From Craterostigma plantagineum (lineage: Eukaryota > Streptophyta > Magnoliopsida > Lamiales > Linderniaceae): a stretch of 64,000 bases of DNA. A program made the translations under genes and the position numbers. Shown piece after piece: positions 33,784-43,617 of the stretch. Every line of letters starts with the position of its first letter. Within the stretch, counting starts at the first letter, position 1. The stretch covers positions 186,001 to 250,000 of the forward strand of contig JAPQWV010000366.1 of the NCBI GenBank assembly GCA_027422505.1. The letters are read 5' to 3'. Below the pieces are notes generated by a model that searched no databases, was not told the DNA's origin, and was given only the letters and a program-made list of their open reading frames with translations.

Positions 33784-33795
33784 TGGTACCAGAGC
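33784..33795 (+). promoter_or_regulatory. Primer-binding site of SIRE-like element
   Basis: TGGTACCAGAGC two bases after the LTR; the initiator-Met type site has T in place of the first C. Confidence 0.85.
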
Positions 33796-33888
33796 TAAAC
33801 ACGTTGGGATTTGAGCAAGTTTCTAAAATTTTTGGGTTTTATTTTTTCAGGTTGGAATTCATGCCTTGTCCTTGAGTTTTTGAGTTGG

Positions 33889-34380
33889 ATTTACTGTAGC
33901 AATTTACCGTAGCGGTCGATTACTGTAGCAAAATCGCCCGATTTCACTGTACCGATTTCAAATTCGCCCGATTACTGTAGCAAATCGCCCGATTTCACTG
34001 TAGCAAATTTCATCGTAGCAATCCGACCGATTACTGTAGCAAATTTCACCGTAGCACCCGGTTACTATAGCAATTTCACTGTAGCTAATCAACTGTAGCG
34101 AATTCAATTCCACGCACTAAATCGCACGATTTTAATAAATAGTTCACTTGTTCCTCACAGAGCGAATCGGCCGATTTCAATAAATTCATTGTAAGAATAT
34201 AATTTGCTGAAGCACACGATTTGGTACTGTAGCTAGAATTCGCAAATCGCCCGATTTGAAACTCTCGGCGTATTTCAGTCCTTTGACAAACAATTGCCCG
34301 ATTCTGATCCTCTTGAACAGCATTCGCCCGAATTAAATCTTCACTTTGCAAATTTGCCCGATTTTTGCTATTGATTTCAA
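33889..34380 (+). repeat. Leader array of ACTGTAGC and TCGCCCGAT motifs
   Basis: By eye there are about 12 copies of [AC][CT][TC]GTAGC-like words (tactgtagcaa, caccgtagc) and about 10 copies of TCGCCCGATT-like words (aatcgcccgattt, attgcccgattc, aatcggccgattt). They are irregularly spaced and partly interleaved. Copy A has the same array at about 8795-9285. Confidence 0.85.
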
Positions 34381-34779
34381 AACTTAGAATTTTTAGTAAA
34401 AAAAAAAATCTTCGTCATTCGAAACTTTAATCGGGAAATCCAATTCTCACTAAATCACCCTTTGAAATTCACACTTAAACGTTCTTGATCACAAAGAAAA
34501 AAGAGAAAAAGAAAATGTGAACCCAACCAGTACAGTCTGTTTTAGGCCTTTTTCGAAAACAAAATATATTTTCCGGGTCCAAATTTATCGGTGGAACGAC
34601 GTTTTTGTAAAATTTTGAAAGGAAATCCACAAACGTGTCAACGATCACATATCCAACGATCTACTTAGAATATTCAAGCATATTATAGAAAAAGACTTGG
34701 CATTTTCTCGAAGTTTCGAAATCATCACACAGTCTTCGGGTGTACACCAAAAGTTTTTAACGCTTAAATTCTGAAAACT

Positions 34780-35204
34780 TTGAATCAATCAATGGCACCC
34801 TTCCACAACTCCCATAGTAAGAAAGGCGCCGAGCCAATCAAATGCTATAATTGCAGCAAACCCGGGCACACGGCTATGACTGCTTCCTACCCAAAAAGAA
34901 GGGTGAAGAGTACTACCCTAGAAAATTACAACAGATTAAAACGGAAGCTGGAGTGGGCTTGATGGGAGAACAAGACAGCTGGCTCGATGAAACATCTGAA
35001 AGCGAGCAAGAGAATGTAGCCAAAATAACCCTGGCGAAAGGAGATAAATCGGAGCCGAATGACATGGAAGTAGTCGATGGTGGTAAAAACGAGGAAGCGT
35101 CTTCAGAAAGGAAGGTAGAATCTATTGACCCCTTTTGTATTTCGAACTCCAAGAAAAATTTACAGCTCTTCATAGCAATTTCAGGTCATTGGAAAAGGAA
35201 CTAG
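34780..35204 (+). pseudogene. SIRE-type gag zinc-knuckle segment
   Basis: Two overlapping frames: 34780-34962 with CYNCSKPGHTAM (a CCHC motif whose final Cys is replaced) and 34851-35204 with an acidic segment (DETSESEQENVAK). In intact SIRE-type gag the knuckle precedes an acidic linker in one frame. The main N-terminal gag domain is not recognisable upstream. Confidence 0.7.
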
Positions 35205-35226
35205 CTAAGACTATAGCCGATTAGAT

Positions 35227-35886
35227 ATGACACGTGAAAATGTAGATAGACTAGAAACTAACTTAGCTAATTCCGTAGCCAATTTAGCTGAATCAGCGTC
35301 AAAAGTCATTGACTTAAATAACAAAGTCTCAAACTACGAGCAAACAAGCAAATGTGTAGACCACGAGAGGACAATCAACGACTTGCAAGCTCGGTTTGAT
35401 AACAATTATCAATGTATGCTCGGGCAACTTCGAGAGATGAGTAATCTTGACTGCTTACTGGAAGTAGCGCAATCAAAGATTGACAGTCGCGACGTTGAAA
35501 TAGTAAAGCTGAAAACACAGGTTAGCGAGATGGAGGCTAAATTGACAACTTGCGACGATGAGCGAATCAATAAAACATGCGAGTTCGATCTCCTGAATAA
35601 AGAACGTATAAAATTGTATGCTAGGATTAAAAAACTAGAGGACCTCCTAACAAAAAGAGGACAAACAGATCGAACGATCTTCTTGAACCAGCCTAAGGAC
35701 ACAGAATTCTACGATCCACGTGCAGGTCTAGGCTTTGTTCCAAACCCTACTCTAGCTGTGAAGAAATCCCTAAACCCATATGATCCGTATGATATTAGCT
35801 ATTTAGGGATTAACATGCCTAAATTAATGGCCTTTACATCACAAATTGATGCCATAGAGGAGACGAAGGGAGATAGGAAGACATGA
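35227..35886 (+). pseudogene. SIRE-type gag C-terminal coiled-coil segment
   Basis: A 219-residue open frame. Residues 1-140 are heptad-rich (RLETNLANSVANLAESASK, KLKTQVSEMEAKL, RIKKLEDLLTKRG). They are followed by RGQTDRTIFLNQPKD and DPRAGLGFVPN, signatures of the long gag C-terminus in SIRE/Maximus copia elements. The segment could mediate self-association. It is separated from the zinc knuckle by stops. Confidence 0.72.
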
Positions 35887-35913
35887 GTTGAAATACCACT
35901 CGACTATGAAGCA

Positions 35914-36660
35914 TTGAATAATAGCTACAAGACAAGGGAAATACCTTTGTCTGATGACTATTTAGATGCTCTTATTCCCCCTTCAACACCAATCACTGTC
36001 GACAACACGTCCCGTGACTTAGCACAATCCAGCGTCTCTAATGCATATATCCCAGCAGTTATTAAGGAAATCCATGACTTGCGCTCGACCCTAGAGTTCG
36101 AAAAGATTGTTTTTCAGGTAGAAAATGACGTGCTATTGACAATAATTTCCTCACTCGAAAAACAAATCAATAACATTATAGCTTCACCGTCTCCACAAAT
36201 GTCTCTAGCTGAGTCTAAAATAGAAACTCTAACCAAGCCTAGGACATTAAGGAAGCAGAATGCATCGAGAAAATCAATGCGTACCAACTTATCCTCGCAT
36301 GCACCTACAGGTAAAATTTTAAATAGAATGAAAGGAAAGGAGATAGCCGCAGGAGACGACCTATTATTTGAAAATTGTACTCCTTCTTTTAAAAAGAATG
36401 AGGCAATTAAATTTAGATCATCAAGTTCAAATTCGCATAGTAGGCATCAATCACAAGCTAAATCTAACATTGCCACATCTCCATCCATGATTTCATTTTC
36501 TGAACCTGTACAACCATCTATGCTCTCTCATTTCCACTATTCTTATGATGATGCACTTGCCTTAAATTCTCGTTTTAGATTAGCAAATGCACGTAGAACC
36601 AAGAAAGACGAACGCTTCTTTGCTAAGTTAGGCTCACAAACTCAAAAGGAGAAGATTTAA
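35914..36660 (+). pseudogene. SIRE-type gag tail, 248-residue open frame
   Basis: Continues after the previous segment with a short gap. Low-complexity polar sequence: SSLEKQINNIIASPSPQM, many Ser/Lys/Arg, SSSSNSHSRHQSQAKSN. Position and composition fit the variable gag tail. No catalytic motif. It may be translated only in a derivative context; function unknown. Confidence 0.5.
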
Positions 36661-36797
36661 ACGAACAGAAAGACAAAGCCTTCACATTCGTCTCTCAAGT
36701 CCAGTTCTAAACTTGACAAACGAGAAGATCACAAAAGCATCCAGTCAAAGCACCCTAAGACTGAAGCTAAAGCCAAAGTTTTGGGAATTAAGAAAAT

Positions 36798-37001
36798 TTG
36801 GTTTACAAACAAGAACTTAGGGCAAGCACTAGCCTTTGTTATCCCTTAGGAATTAGAAAGATTTGGGTTCCTAAATCAACAATTAACGCTATAGATAAAC
36901 CTAAAGTTGACTTAGGACATAAACCTATGAAAGACGCGTGCATAAACTCTAGATCTAATACGAAAGGACCCATTCTTAGATGGGTACCAAAATCTGCTTG
37001 A
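36798..37001 (+). pseudogene. Gag-protease junction remnant
   Basis: Contains IRKIWVPKSTINA and GPILRWVPKSA. In SIRE elements the phrase KxWVPK lies just before the protease. A protease active site is absent, so pol appears to have been deleted from this point on. Confidence 0.6.
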
Positions 37002-37504
37002 GATGTTTTGCAGTTTCCAGCATGGATAGGTACTTAGAGAGCTGCTCCACACCCATGACTGGTTTGCGACGAGAGCGGCCACAAGATCCCTCATGTATGG
37101 TACCTGAAGCAGCCCCACATATGTGATCAAGGGATGGGATGGGATGCGGACAGCTAAAACCAACTGACAAATTTGGTAAATTCTAAATATGCATAAGATA
37201 TTGTATTTTCAATATGCATATGTGCTCAAATGACTAACATACCTACTATGTTAGTAAAATCTAGGAAGAACTGCATTTTGTTCTGAAAAACATTTCCATC
37301 CTAGTACACATGATTAAGTAAGGTTCCCCGAAGTTCGTAAAATGCTTATATTTAGGGGAAGCTTTATTTGTAAACTTAAGGGGGAGAAATTTTACAAATG
37401 AAATTAAAATTGCCAAAATTATTTAATTTTTGAAATATTTTCGTCAGTTTTACCTTTATGAACTTTTGAACTGAATTTCAAATTAATTTATGTTTTTCTC
37501 AGCG

Positions 37505-37625
37505 AAGTGAGAATCGCCCAAAACCGCTTTGGATTTAATTTTAATTAGTTGACCGAACCTATGAATCGCCCGAAACTGAGCATCGCTTGAAACTTCCTTT
37601 GCAACTTTTGAATCGCCCGAACTTA
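37505..37625 (+). repeat. Small cluster of AATCGCCCGA motifs
   Basis: gaatcgcccaaaa, gaatcgcccgaaac, catcgcttgaaac and gaatcgcccgaac within 120 bases, linking the leader array and the larger cluster near 38430. Confidence 0.75.
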
Positions 37626-38429
37626 AGAGTCGGGAAAATATTTTATTTATTAAAATACTTCTTTGCTTTAAGTTTTTATCTTTGAGGGTCAAAGTCCAAA
37701 ACTTCAAATATTGAGGGGGAGTAGTTGTTTTTTCGCAAACTAATCTTACGATACGTCCATCCTCCCAAATGCGAAAAACACTATTACAACTCAAACACAC
37801 AAAACATCTTCAAAATCTCAAACACTCCAACAACGCAAATCATGAAAATAATATTACATCACACAGACTCAAAAACTAGTACGACTTGTCAGAACCCAAA
37901 ACAGAACATCCATCAAAACAACGACCAAGCACATAAAAAACAAAATCTCGAGTACTAACATTTCCAGATTGCGATTAAAGCGACGCACTAACTCTGCGTG
38001 TTCCTTGTTCTCCTCTTGGTCTCGCTGTTGATTCCAGTTCATCTCTGTGACCTCGATTCGTTGGTATGAATGATTGATGGTATAACCGTGTTGTTCCAAC
38101 CGGGTCTATTTATAGGCATGAATCGACTAACGAAATTATAAAGTCACGAAAACATAATTAATGACACAGACAAATTTTTGACTTAAGGGTTCAGCATCGC
38201 GTACGAGAGCGATGCTTTCTTTGTCGACTACCGGATTCTGCCTCACAGAAATCAATCTAGGAAGACTCGTTGATTCGATCTTAATTTTGGGGCCTATTTT
38301 TCTTTGAAGTCAGTATATCATTGATTAGTTGAAATCTTACGTTAGACAGTTCTGGGTGATTCCCTTCAATTTTCCATTACTCTATTTTTGGGTCCAAGTT
38401 TTTTAGGTTAGAAGTTGCTAAATTTTTAA

Positions 38430-38875
38430 ACTACAAACTAGATCGCTCGATTTTTCAAATTTTATCTCGGCGAATCTCAGAAACGCCCAATTTCGAAATC
38501 GTCCGACACAACAACTTGTTTGAAAATACCCATCTTCGATTCTTGAAATCGGCCGACTCATCATCGCCTGATTCTTCAAATCGCTGAATTCTAGAAATCG
38601 CCCGATTCCACATTCACTAAGCGATTCCATGAATCGCACAATTCTGGAATCGATCGAACCTAGGTCCTTATTATAAGTTTTCTCGGCGATTCCTCCAATC
38701 ACCCGATTCCTCAAATCGCCCGATTCCTGCAATTGCCTGATTCCTCCATCAATCGAAAGCGCTAAAGTACATCATTTTCTCGGCGATTCTTACAATCGCC
38801 CGACTCCTCAATCGATCGAACGTGCTACAGTGCATCTTATATATATATATACCAAATTGCCTGATTTTTGTCACT
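38430..38875 (+). repeat. Dense cluster of AATCGCCCGATT-like motifs in the 3' region
   Basis: About 17 variants in 440 bases, for example aatcgcccgattcc three times, aatcgatcgaac twice, aatcggccgactc, aatcacccgattcc and aattgcctgattcc. The core AATCG..CGATT is a dyad with a 2-base centre. Confidence 0.85.
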
Positions 38876-39272
38876 TTTCCCAAAACTGTATACACGAATC
38901 AGCCTCATGAGGTCATCAAGTTTCGCGGGTCAGCTTAAGAACTAGAGTTTCGCGAGTTCGGTTCTCGTGTCATTGAAACTCAAATTTCGCGAACCCTCTT
39001 CAGTTTCACGAACAACTTTGAATTCGCTGATCATTCAGTTCGCAAACCACAGCTCAATTCACGGTCCAAGCCAAATTCCAATTTGCGACTCAAAGACTTC
39101 AAATTCTTTCGAAGGCATACATCTTAGAAAATCATTTTCGCAAACGGAATTTTTGGCACAACACTTTGAAATCTTCGAAACTAACAGTACCACACATCTT
39201 CGAACTCCTCATTTTATAAAATCGGTATCCTACTTTGAAAATTCTTCAAAAACACCTAGTGAACAACTACAT

Positions 39273-39408
39273 CCTCCCAGCATGCATGGTATCTCGGGTT
39301 GCTCCACATGCATGACTGGTAAGAGATGCGAGTAACCACACCTCCCAGCGTGTATGGTATCTCGGGCTGCTGCACAGACACGACTGGTTAGCAACGGGAG
39401 CAACCAAA
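39273..39408 (+). repeat. Tandem duplication, 2 x 68 bp
   Basis: Copies start cctcccagcatgcatggtat (39273) and cctcccagcgtgtatggtat (39341). A diverged relative (ctgctccacacccatgactgg, catgtatggtacc) is near 37045-37125. Confidence 0.85.
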
Positions 39409-39959
39409 CGTAGGTAAATTTTATATGCATCCTTTTGTAATTTTTGCATGCATATCAAGTTGTAACTTCAAATTGCCTACCTTGAAAACAATAAGGTACA
39501 TTATAGTTACGCATGCTTCAAAAAGACTTTAAATTCCAAATTTTTGCATGCAAACATGAGCTGAAATGCATAAATACCCTATAATAGGTATATTTTCATT
39601 ATGCGTACAACTTATAGAATTTTCAAGCTTAACTTTTACGTATGCATATAAGCTGAATTGATAAATGCCTATATCTTTTAAATGGTACATTTTGAATATG
39701 CATGTTCTTGCAAGATTTTAAAATAGACAACGCATATTTCATGGCCAACTGATAAATACCATTTTCATAATTGAGCAAAATTTGAGGGGGAGCAGCTCTT
39801 TATTTTTAAAGAGAAGCCTATTGCGTTAAGGGAGAGATAATTAAATATTTTTTGGGGGAGCGAACTTAAATACGTGAACTTAGGAAAAGAGATTCGAAAG
39901 ATAAATTTGATCCGTATTTTCATCTATTGAGGGGGAGTAATTCATTTCTAAGAAGCATG

Positions 39960-40197
39960 ATTTGGGAGGAATATATATATATATATACACACACACACCT
40001 ATATATACGTGGTATAATATATAGTATACTACTACATTATTAATACGATAATACAAATATATATATATATATATAAAAAAATATATATATAAACAAAAAT
40101 ATATATATAAACAAAAATATATATAATACATATATATACACCTATATATACGTAGTATAGGATAATACAAATATATATATATATATATATATAAAAG
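39960..40197. repeat. (AT)n/(AC)n microsatellite region
   Basis: Alternating at/ta runs with short cacaca stretches; open frames here are low-complexity artefacts. Confidence 0.9.
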
Positions 40198-41260
40198 GAA
40201 ATGACCCCTCAAGCACTTCGACCTTCAAGACTGACTCCAACCAAAAAAAAAAAAACAAGCAACTCTCGAGAGCTCAAGAATTCCAAAAGGCAAAGGTGGG
40301 TTCTAGTGCTAACTCGGCAATGACCTCAAAAGACCTGCTCCAAACTGCTGACCAAAATCAAGCAGCATCACTTCATACCGGATGTATGGATTTCAAGTTC
40401 TCATGGTTCAGTCAGACCAAACTGAACCTAACCCCGGAACACAGCCGAGTGTTACTGACGATCTCAAACTCATAAAACTACCCATATTTGAAAATCTTGA
40501 TAAGACCGAAGAGCGGAAGATACAAAATTCCCTTAGCTCACAAATTACTCGGACCAACCCCCATAGGTACAGGTGCTAATTTTGTTAGCTCCCGGGTGGA
40601 AGTCGCCTCATTTGGTCCAATGGCGCATGCACAACCGAGACTTACCCACTCATCGATCTCTCAATAGACCGATGTTTTATCAAATCACGGGGGAGCCACG
40701 TAATCTATCACTGCTTCACTTGGAAGCAGGAGATACTGAACTAAGTGGTAGTCAGCCCCACACCACTGACCTTTCTTGAACACATCGAGTCTAGATGTCC
40801 TTACTTACTAAATCTTTTAATATTATTTTTAGGACACATACACCTTTTCTTATCTGGACTTCATGACCAAATTAGAACTTCCGTAGACAGGTCATTTTAA
40901 GACATGCTTCGATGATCGGAAGGAAGTCCTGCCGTTGCAACATCAATACAACAACGGTTCAGTCCATCGTCTTCGAGCTAGTCTCAAGAACAATGTTAAC
41001 GGGTTGCCTATGTGGCCCCGGTTCATCAAGTCCTGTTCTCACAGGTTACGTCTCAGAGTTTGTCACTGAGGCCGTGTTGACGGATCGCCTTAGTGGCTCC
41101 ATCTGGTTGTTACCCTAACCGACATGTCGTTTGTGTCCTTCTTAGCCTCCTATACAAGCATGCCGATCTCGTTCACACGAATCGCCATGAGGGGGAGAAA
41201 GGGATACGTACAAATAAACTGTTCGGCCCACCCACCAAATTTCCGCCGAGCGTACCACTC

Positions 41261-41645
41261 TGAAGCCGGGCTCTAAGGCATTTGAAAGGAACATTCGAAA
41301 GGAGCATCGGTACAACTTAAAACACACCCCACGTACACCTTCTTCAGGAGCCAGACGAGCTTCACCGAGGCCGAACCAGACAACTTCCTTCGGCGATGAC
41401 GAATCTGGAGCCGTGAAGAAGACGATTCACCATGTTTCAACTCCAGCGAAGGAGAAGACTAACCTGAGTATCCACTATTTCTGCCACGCCAACCACTATG
41501 AAGCCGGGCTCTCATGCAATTGAATGGATAATCTCAAGGAGCCCAAACACATTGTCAGAAAACACACTCCATGCCTACCTTCTTCTGGAGCCAGATAAGC
41601 TTCTTCGAGGCCGAATCAGACAACTTCCTTCGAAGATGACAAATC
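41261..41645 (+). repeat. Diverged duplication with a 238-bp period
   Basis: Block tgaagccgggctct...acaccttcttcaggagccaga...gacaacttccttcg at 41261 recurs at 41499 with about 80% similarity by eye. Confidence 0.75.
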
Positions 41646-41976
41646 TGACACCGAGAAGTAGAGTAATCGTGACCACCAATCAACTCCGACAACACAATCT
41701 TCTTGTCAAAAATGATGCCCCATTTTGACCCATCGCACGACGATCTCCCCAGCTCGATCTTGAGGGGGATTGTTACCAAAGCAAAACGGGAGCAACACCA
41801 CGACAAAGTGCAATACCGATTAAAAAATGTCAAATATCAAGCGTCGTCAAAGAATCAAGAGAAGACCATAGAGTCCAACGACTGAAGTTAACGCCTCAAT
41901 CGAACGAAGAGATCAAACTCAAATAAGAAGATACGACCAACAACTTCAAAGCTGCCGACTCGTCTGCAACTCTTCG

Positions 41977-42150
41977 AGTTTAAAGAAAACTCTCAATCCC
42001 AATACAAGGTTGAACAAATGTAGGGGGAGTTGCGACAAGTAAAGGGAGAGCTGGAACACCTAAAGAGAATATTCGACTAGTGTACGTCTCTCCAAATTTA
42101 TAGAGAATTCCCCAATCCCAACGAAAGGTTGAACAAACATAGGGGGAGTG
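41977..42150 (+). repeat. Duplication of a block carrying a polypurine tract
   Basis: ctcaatcccaatacaaggttgaacaaatgtagggggag (about 41990) and ccaatcccaacgaaaggttgaacaaacatagggggag (about 42110) are copies about 119 bases apart. Confidence 0.75.
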
Positions 42151-42403
42151 GTGACTATCCAGGGAGAGATCGAACACAAAAAGAGATTATCTATCGAGTA
42201 ACTTTGAACACTTAAGAGAAGAGAAGTTCAAGAGACGGTGAGCATGAAGATCTTTTAAGGAAGATGTCACAAGACAAAGGAGGATGTGATTGAAGAAGAA
42301 CACGCATGCACAAACTTTCGCGTATGCAACTCTGTTACGTGTTCTTTGATGACTCAGGACGATTACAAGACCAAGATAACCAGCGCTTAACTGTAAATTG
42401 AAC

Positions 42404-42417
42404 AAAAAGGGGGAGAT
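42404..42417 (+). promoter_or_regulatory. Polypurine tract of SIRE-like element
   Basis: aaaaagggggagat directly before the 3' LTR; the expected second-strand primer. Confidence 0.85.
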
Positions 42418-42762
42418 TGTTAGGAATATTTTATTGTGTTCAAATAATTATTTTATCTGTGTCTTGTATTTTATTTAAGTGAACTGGGCTTTAATGTTTT
42501 AGAGCCCAGTGAGCTTAGAATTGTAATGGGCTTACAAGGGCCCAAGTATTATATGCAAACATGTGGTATAAATACTAAAACCCTAACACATAGTTAGGGG
42601 TCTTGTGTGTGTGAAATACACAAAAATAACTTTTGTGAGAGAAGCTCCAAACCCCTCTCAAGAACACGCACGCACGCCCCTCACGATAAGTTAAATTCTT
42701 CCCATTATTTTCGTGGTTAAAATGCTAGAAATGTGTTTTAGTTGGATATACTAGGACCAACA
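42418..42762 (+). repeat. 3' LTR of SIRE-like element
   Basis: TGTTAGGAATATTTTA...GGACCAACA, 345 bp; it includes the segment missing from the 5' LTR. Confidence 0.9.
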
Positions 42763-43302
42763 ACTCCGAAATAATCCCTTTCTTCGTTGAGTGCTTTGAT
42801 CGAACACGTGGTGTGCGAGTTTGGAAGGGGCAGCCCAGCTTTCAGCTCCTTGTTGGTCCTCGCTGCCGTGTGTGCTAAGGAGAAGAGCAGCTGCGAGGTT
42901 GGTCTTGGAGATGAGCGTCGTACGTGAATTGGGAGATGGAACTTGAGGTGCGTGCTTGGGTTGTAGGTGAGCAAAAAGAGTCGAATATTTGGTGAAGGTT
43001 CTGAGGCAGACCCCTTTCTCCTTTTAGCTCTGATCCATTAAATATGAGAGCAAGCGATCGTGTATTTGATTTCTTTGTGCGTGTGAAAGAATCGTCGCCT
43101 GAAAACATCTTGCTTGTTTTCCTCCTTTTTTTCTTTTTGCCTAACTCCTTGTTTCAAGGAACAATGTCATTCTATGTCTCGTTGATGTCTTGAAAAACCT
43201 GCCAAATTGCATAGTTTTCCCCAATTCTTGCCATAATTACTTGAAGACCCCCCAACACCCAAATACAATCATAAATATTAACGTATAAAATTATGTTTAT
43301 CA
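42763..43302 (-). repeat. 5' LTR of Athila copy B, second portion
   Basis: Starts with the actcc duplication, then continues the LTR (matches 24836-25371) to tttatca, followed by gtttt at 43303. Confidence 0.9.
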
Positions 43303-43617
43303 GTTTTTGATTCAAAACTAACTTAAGTTTTCTTTTCTTTTTTTTTTCCTCGCCTATTTCTATAGTCAACCAAACACAAAAATGATTTTCCTTTTCCATT
43401 TCCTTTTCTTTTCCTCACTAAATTCCTTGAACCAAACACTCTTAGGAAGCTCTTTTGAGGAAAAGGAAATTCATTTATTTTAGTTGTATTTTAAGTTTCT
43501 TTTCCTTTCTTTTCCTTTCTTTTCTTTTCCACTTTATTTTCCTTTCTAACCAAACACAAAAAATATTTTTTCCCACCATTTTCTTTTCATTATAGATTCC
43601 ACAAACCAAACAGGGTC
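43303..43617. other. Right terminal region of Harbinger beyond Athila insertion
   Basis: Polypyrimidine-rich sequence with ccaaacac words at about 43370, 43430, 43550 and 43605. One or two of these are true termini; a second Tourist-type MITE may occupy 43443-43617. Confidence 0.5.

Larger units (their letters stand above)
37002..42403 (+). other. Long non-coding 3' region of SIRE-like element with repeated polypurine tracts
   Basis: About 5.4 kb without a credible gene. At least nine gggggag-type tracts occur (near 37380, 37712, 39785, 39853, 39928, 41190, 41763, 42022 and 42141), as described for the SIRE/Maximus lineage downstream of pol. The region also holds a dyad-motif array, several tandem duplications and a microsatellite, listed separately. 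Confidence 0.7.
33474..42762 (+). mobile_element. SIRE-like non-autonomous LTR retrotransposon without pol
   Basis: Flanked by actcc at 33469-33473 and 42763-42767. LTRs are 33474-33781 (308 bp, lacking about 36 bp near its start) and 42418-42762 (345 bp). The internal part carries a primer-binding site, a motif-rich leader, gag fragments with SIRE-type signatures (RGQTDRTIFLN, KIWVPKS, LRWVPKS) and about 5.4 kb of non-coding 3' sequence with many gggggag tracts. No protease, integrase, RT or RNase H motif is seen. I interpret it as a large retrotransposon derivative of the SIRE/Maximus copia lineage. Confidence 0.88.
23987..43302 (-). mobile_element. Athila-like Ty3/gypsy retrotransposon, copy B (complete, with nested element)
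   Basis: Flanked by a 5-bp duplication gtttt (23982-23986 and 43303-43307). The 3' LTR is 23987-25371. The internal region is 25372-32621. The 5' LTR is 32622-33473 plus 42768-43302, split by the SIRE-like element. LTRs start TGATAAAC and end CTTGATTA on the minus strand. Without the nested element it is about 10.0 kb, normal for Athila. All genes are broken. Its two LTRs differ at roughly 3-4% of compared positions by eye, far more than copies A and B differ from each other. Confidence 0.92.
12027..43617 (-). mobile_element. PIF/Harbinger DNA transposon, decayed host of the nest
   Basis: Both canonical Harbinger genes are present on the minus strand: a DDE transposase (about 23120 down to 19832) and a Myb/SANT-like protein (19590 down to 12649). 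The left end TAA|GGGTGTGTTTGGTTTG at 12024-12027 and the right end CAAACAGGGTC|TAA at 43617-43620 give similar inverted ends and a TAA target duplication. An alternative right end is CCAAACACTC|TTA near 43434-43442. Removing the CACTA, hAT and Athila insertions leaves roughly 4 kb, a normal size for the family. The genes are seen; the exact right end is inferred. Confidence 0.72.

Noticed and set aside
33889..34380. CRISPR-like array
   Set aside because: Motifs are short, degenerate and irregularly spaced; this is a plant retrotransposon leader.
43435..43617. Separate Tourist MITE at the right end of the nest
   Set aside because: Possible, but the 43617 end pairs better with the left Harbinger terminus and gives a TAA duplication; kept as an alternative only.
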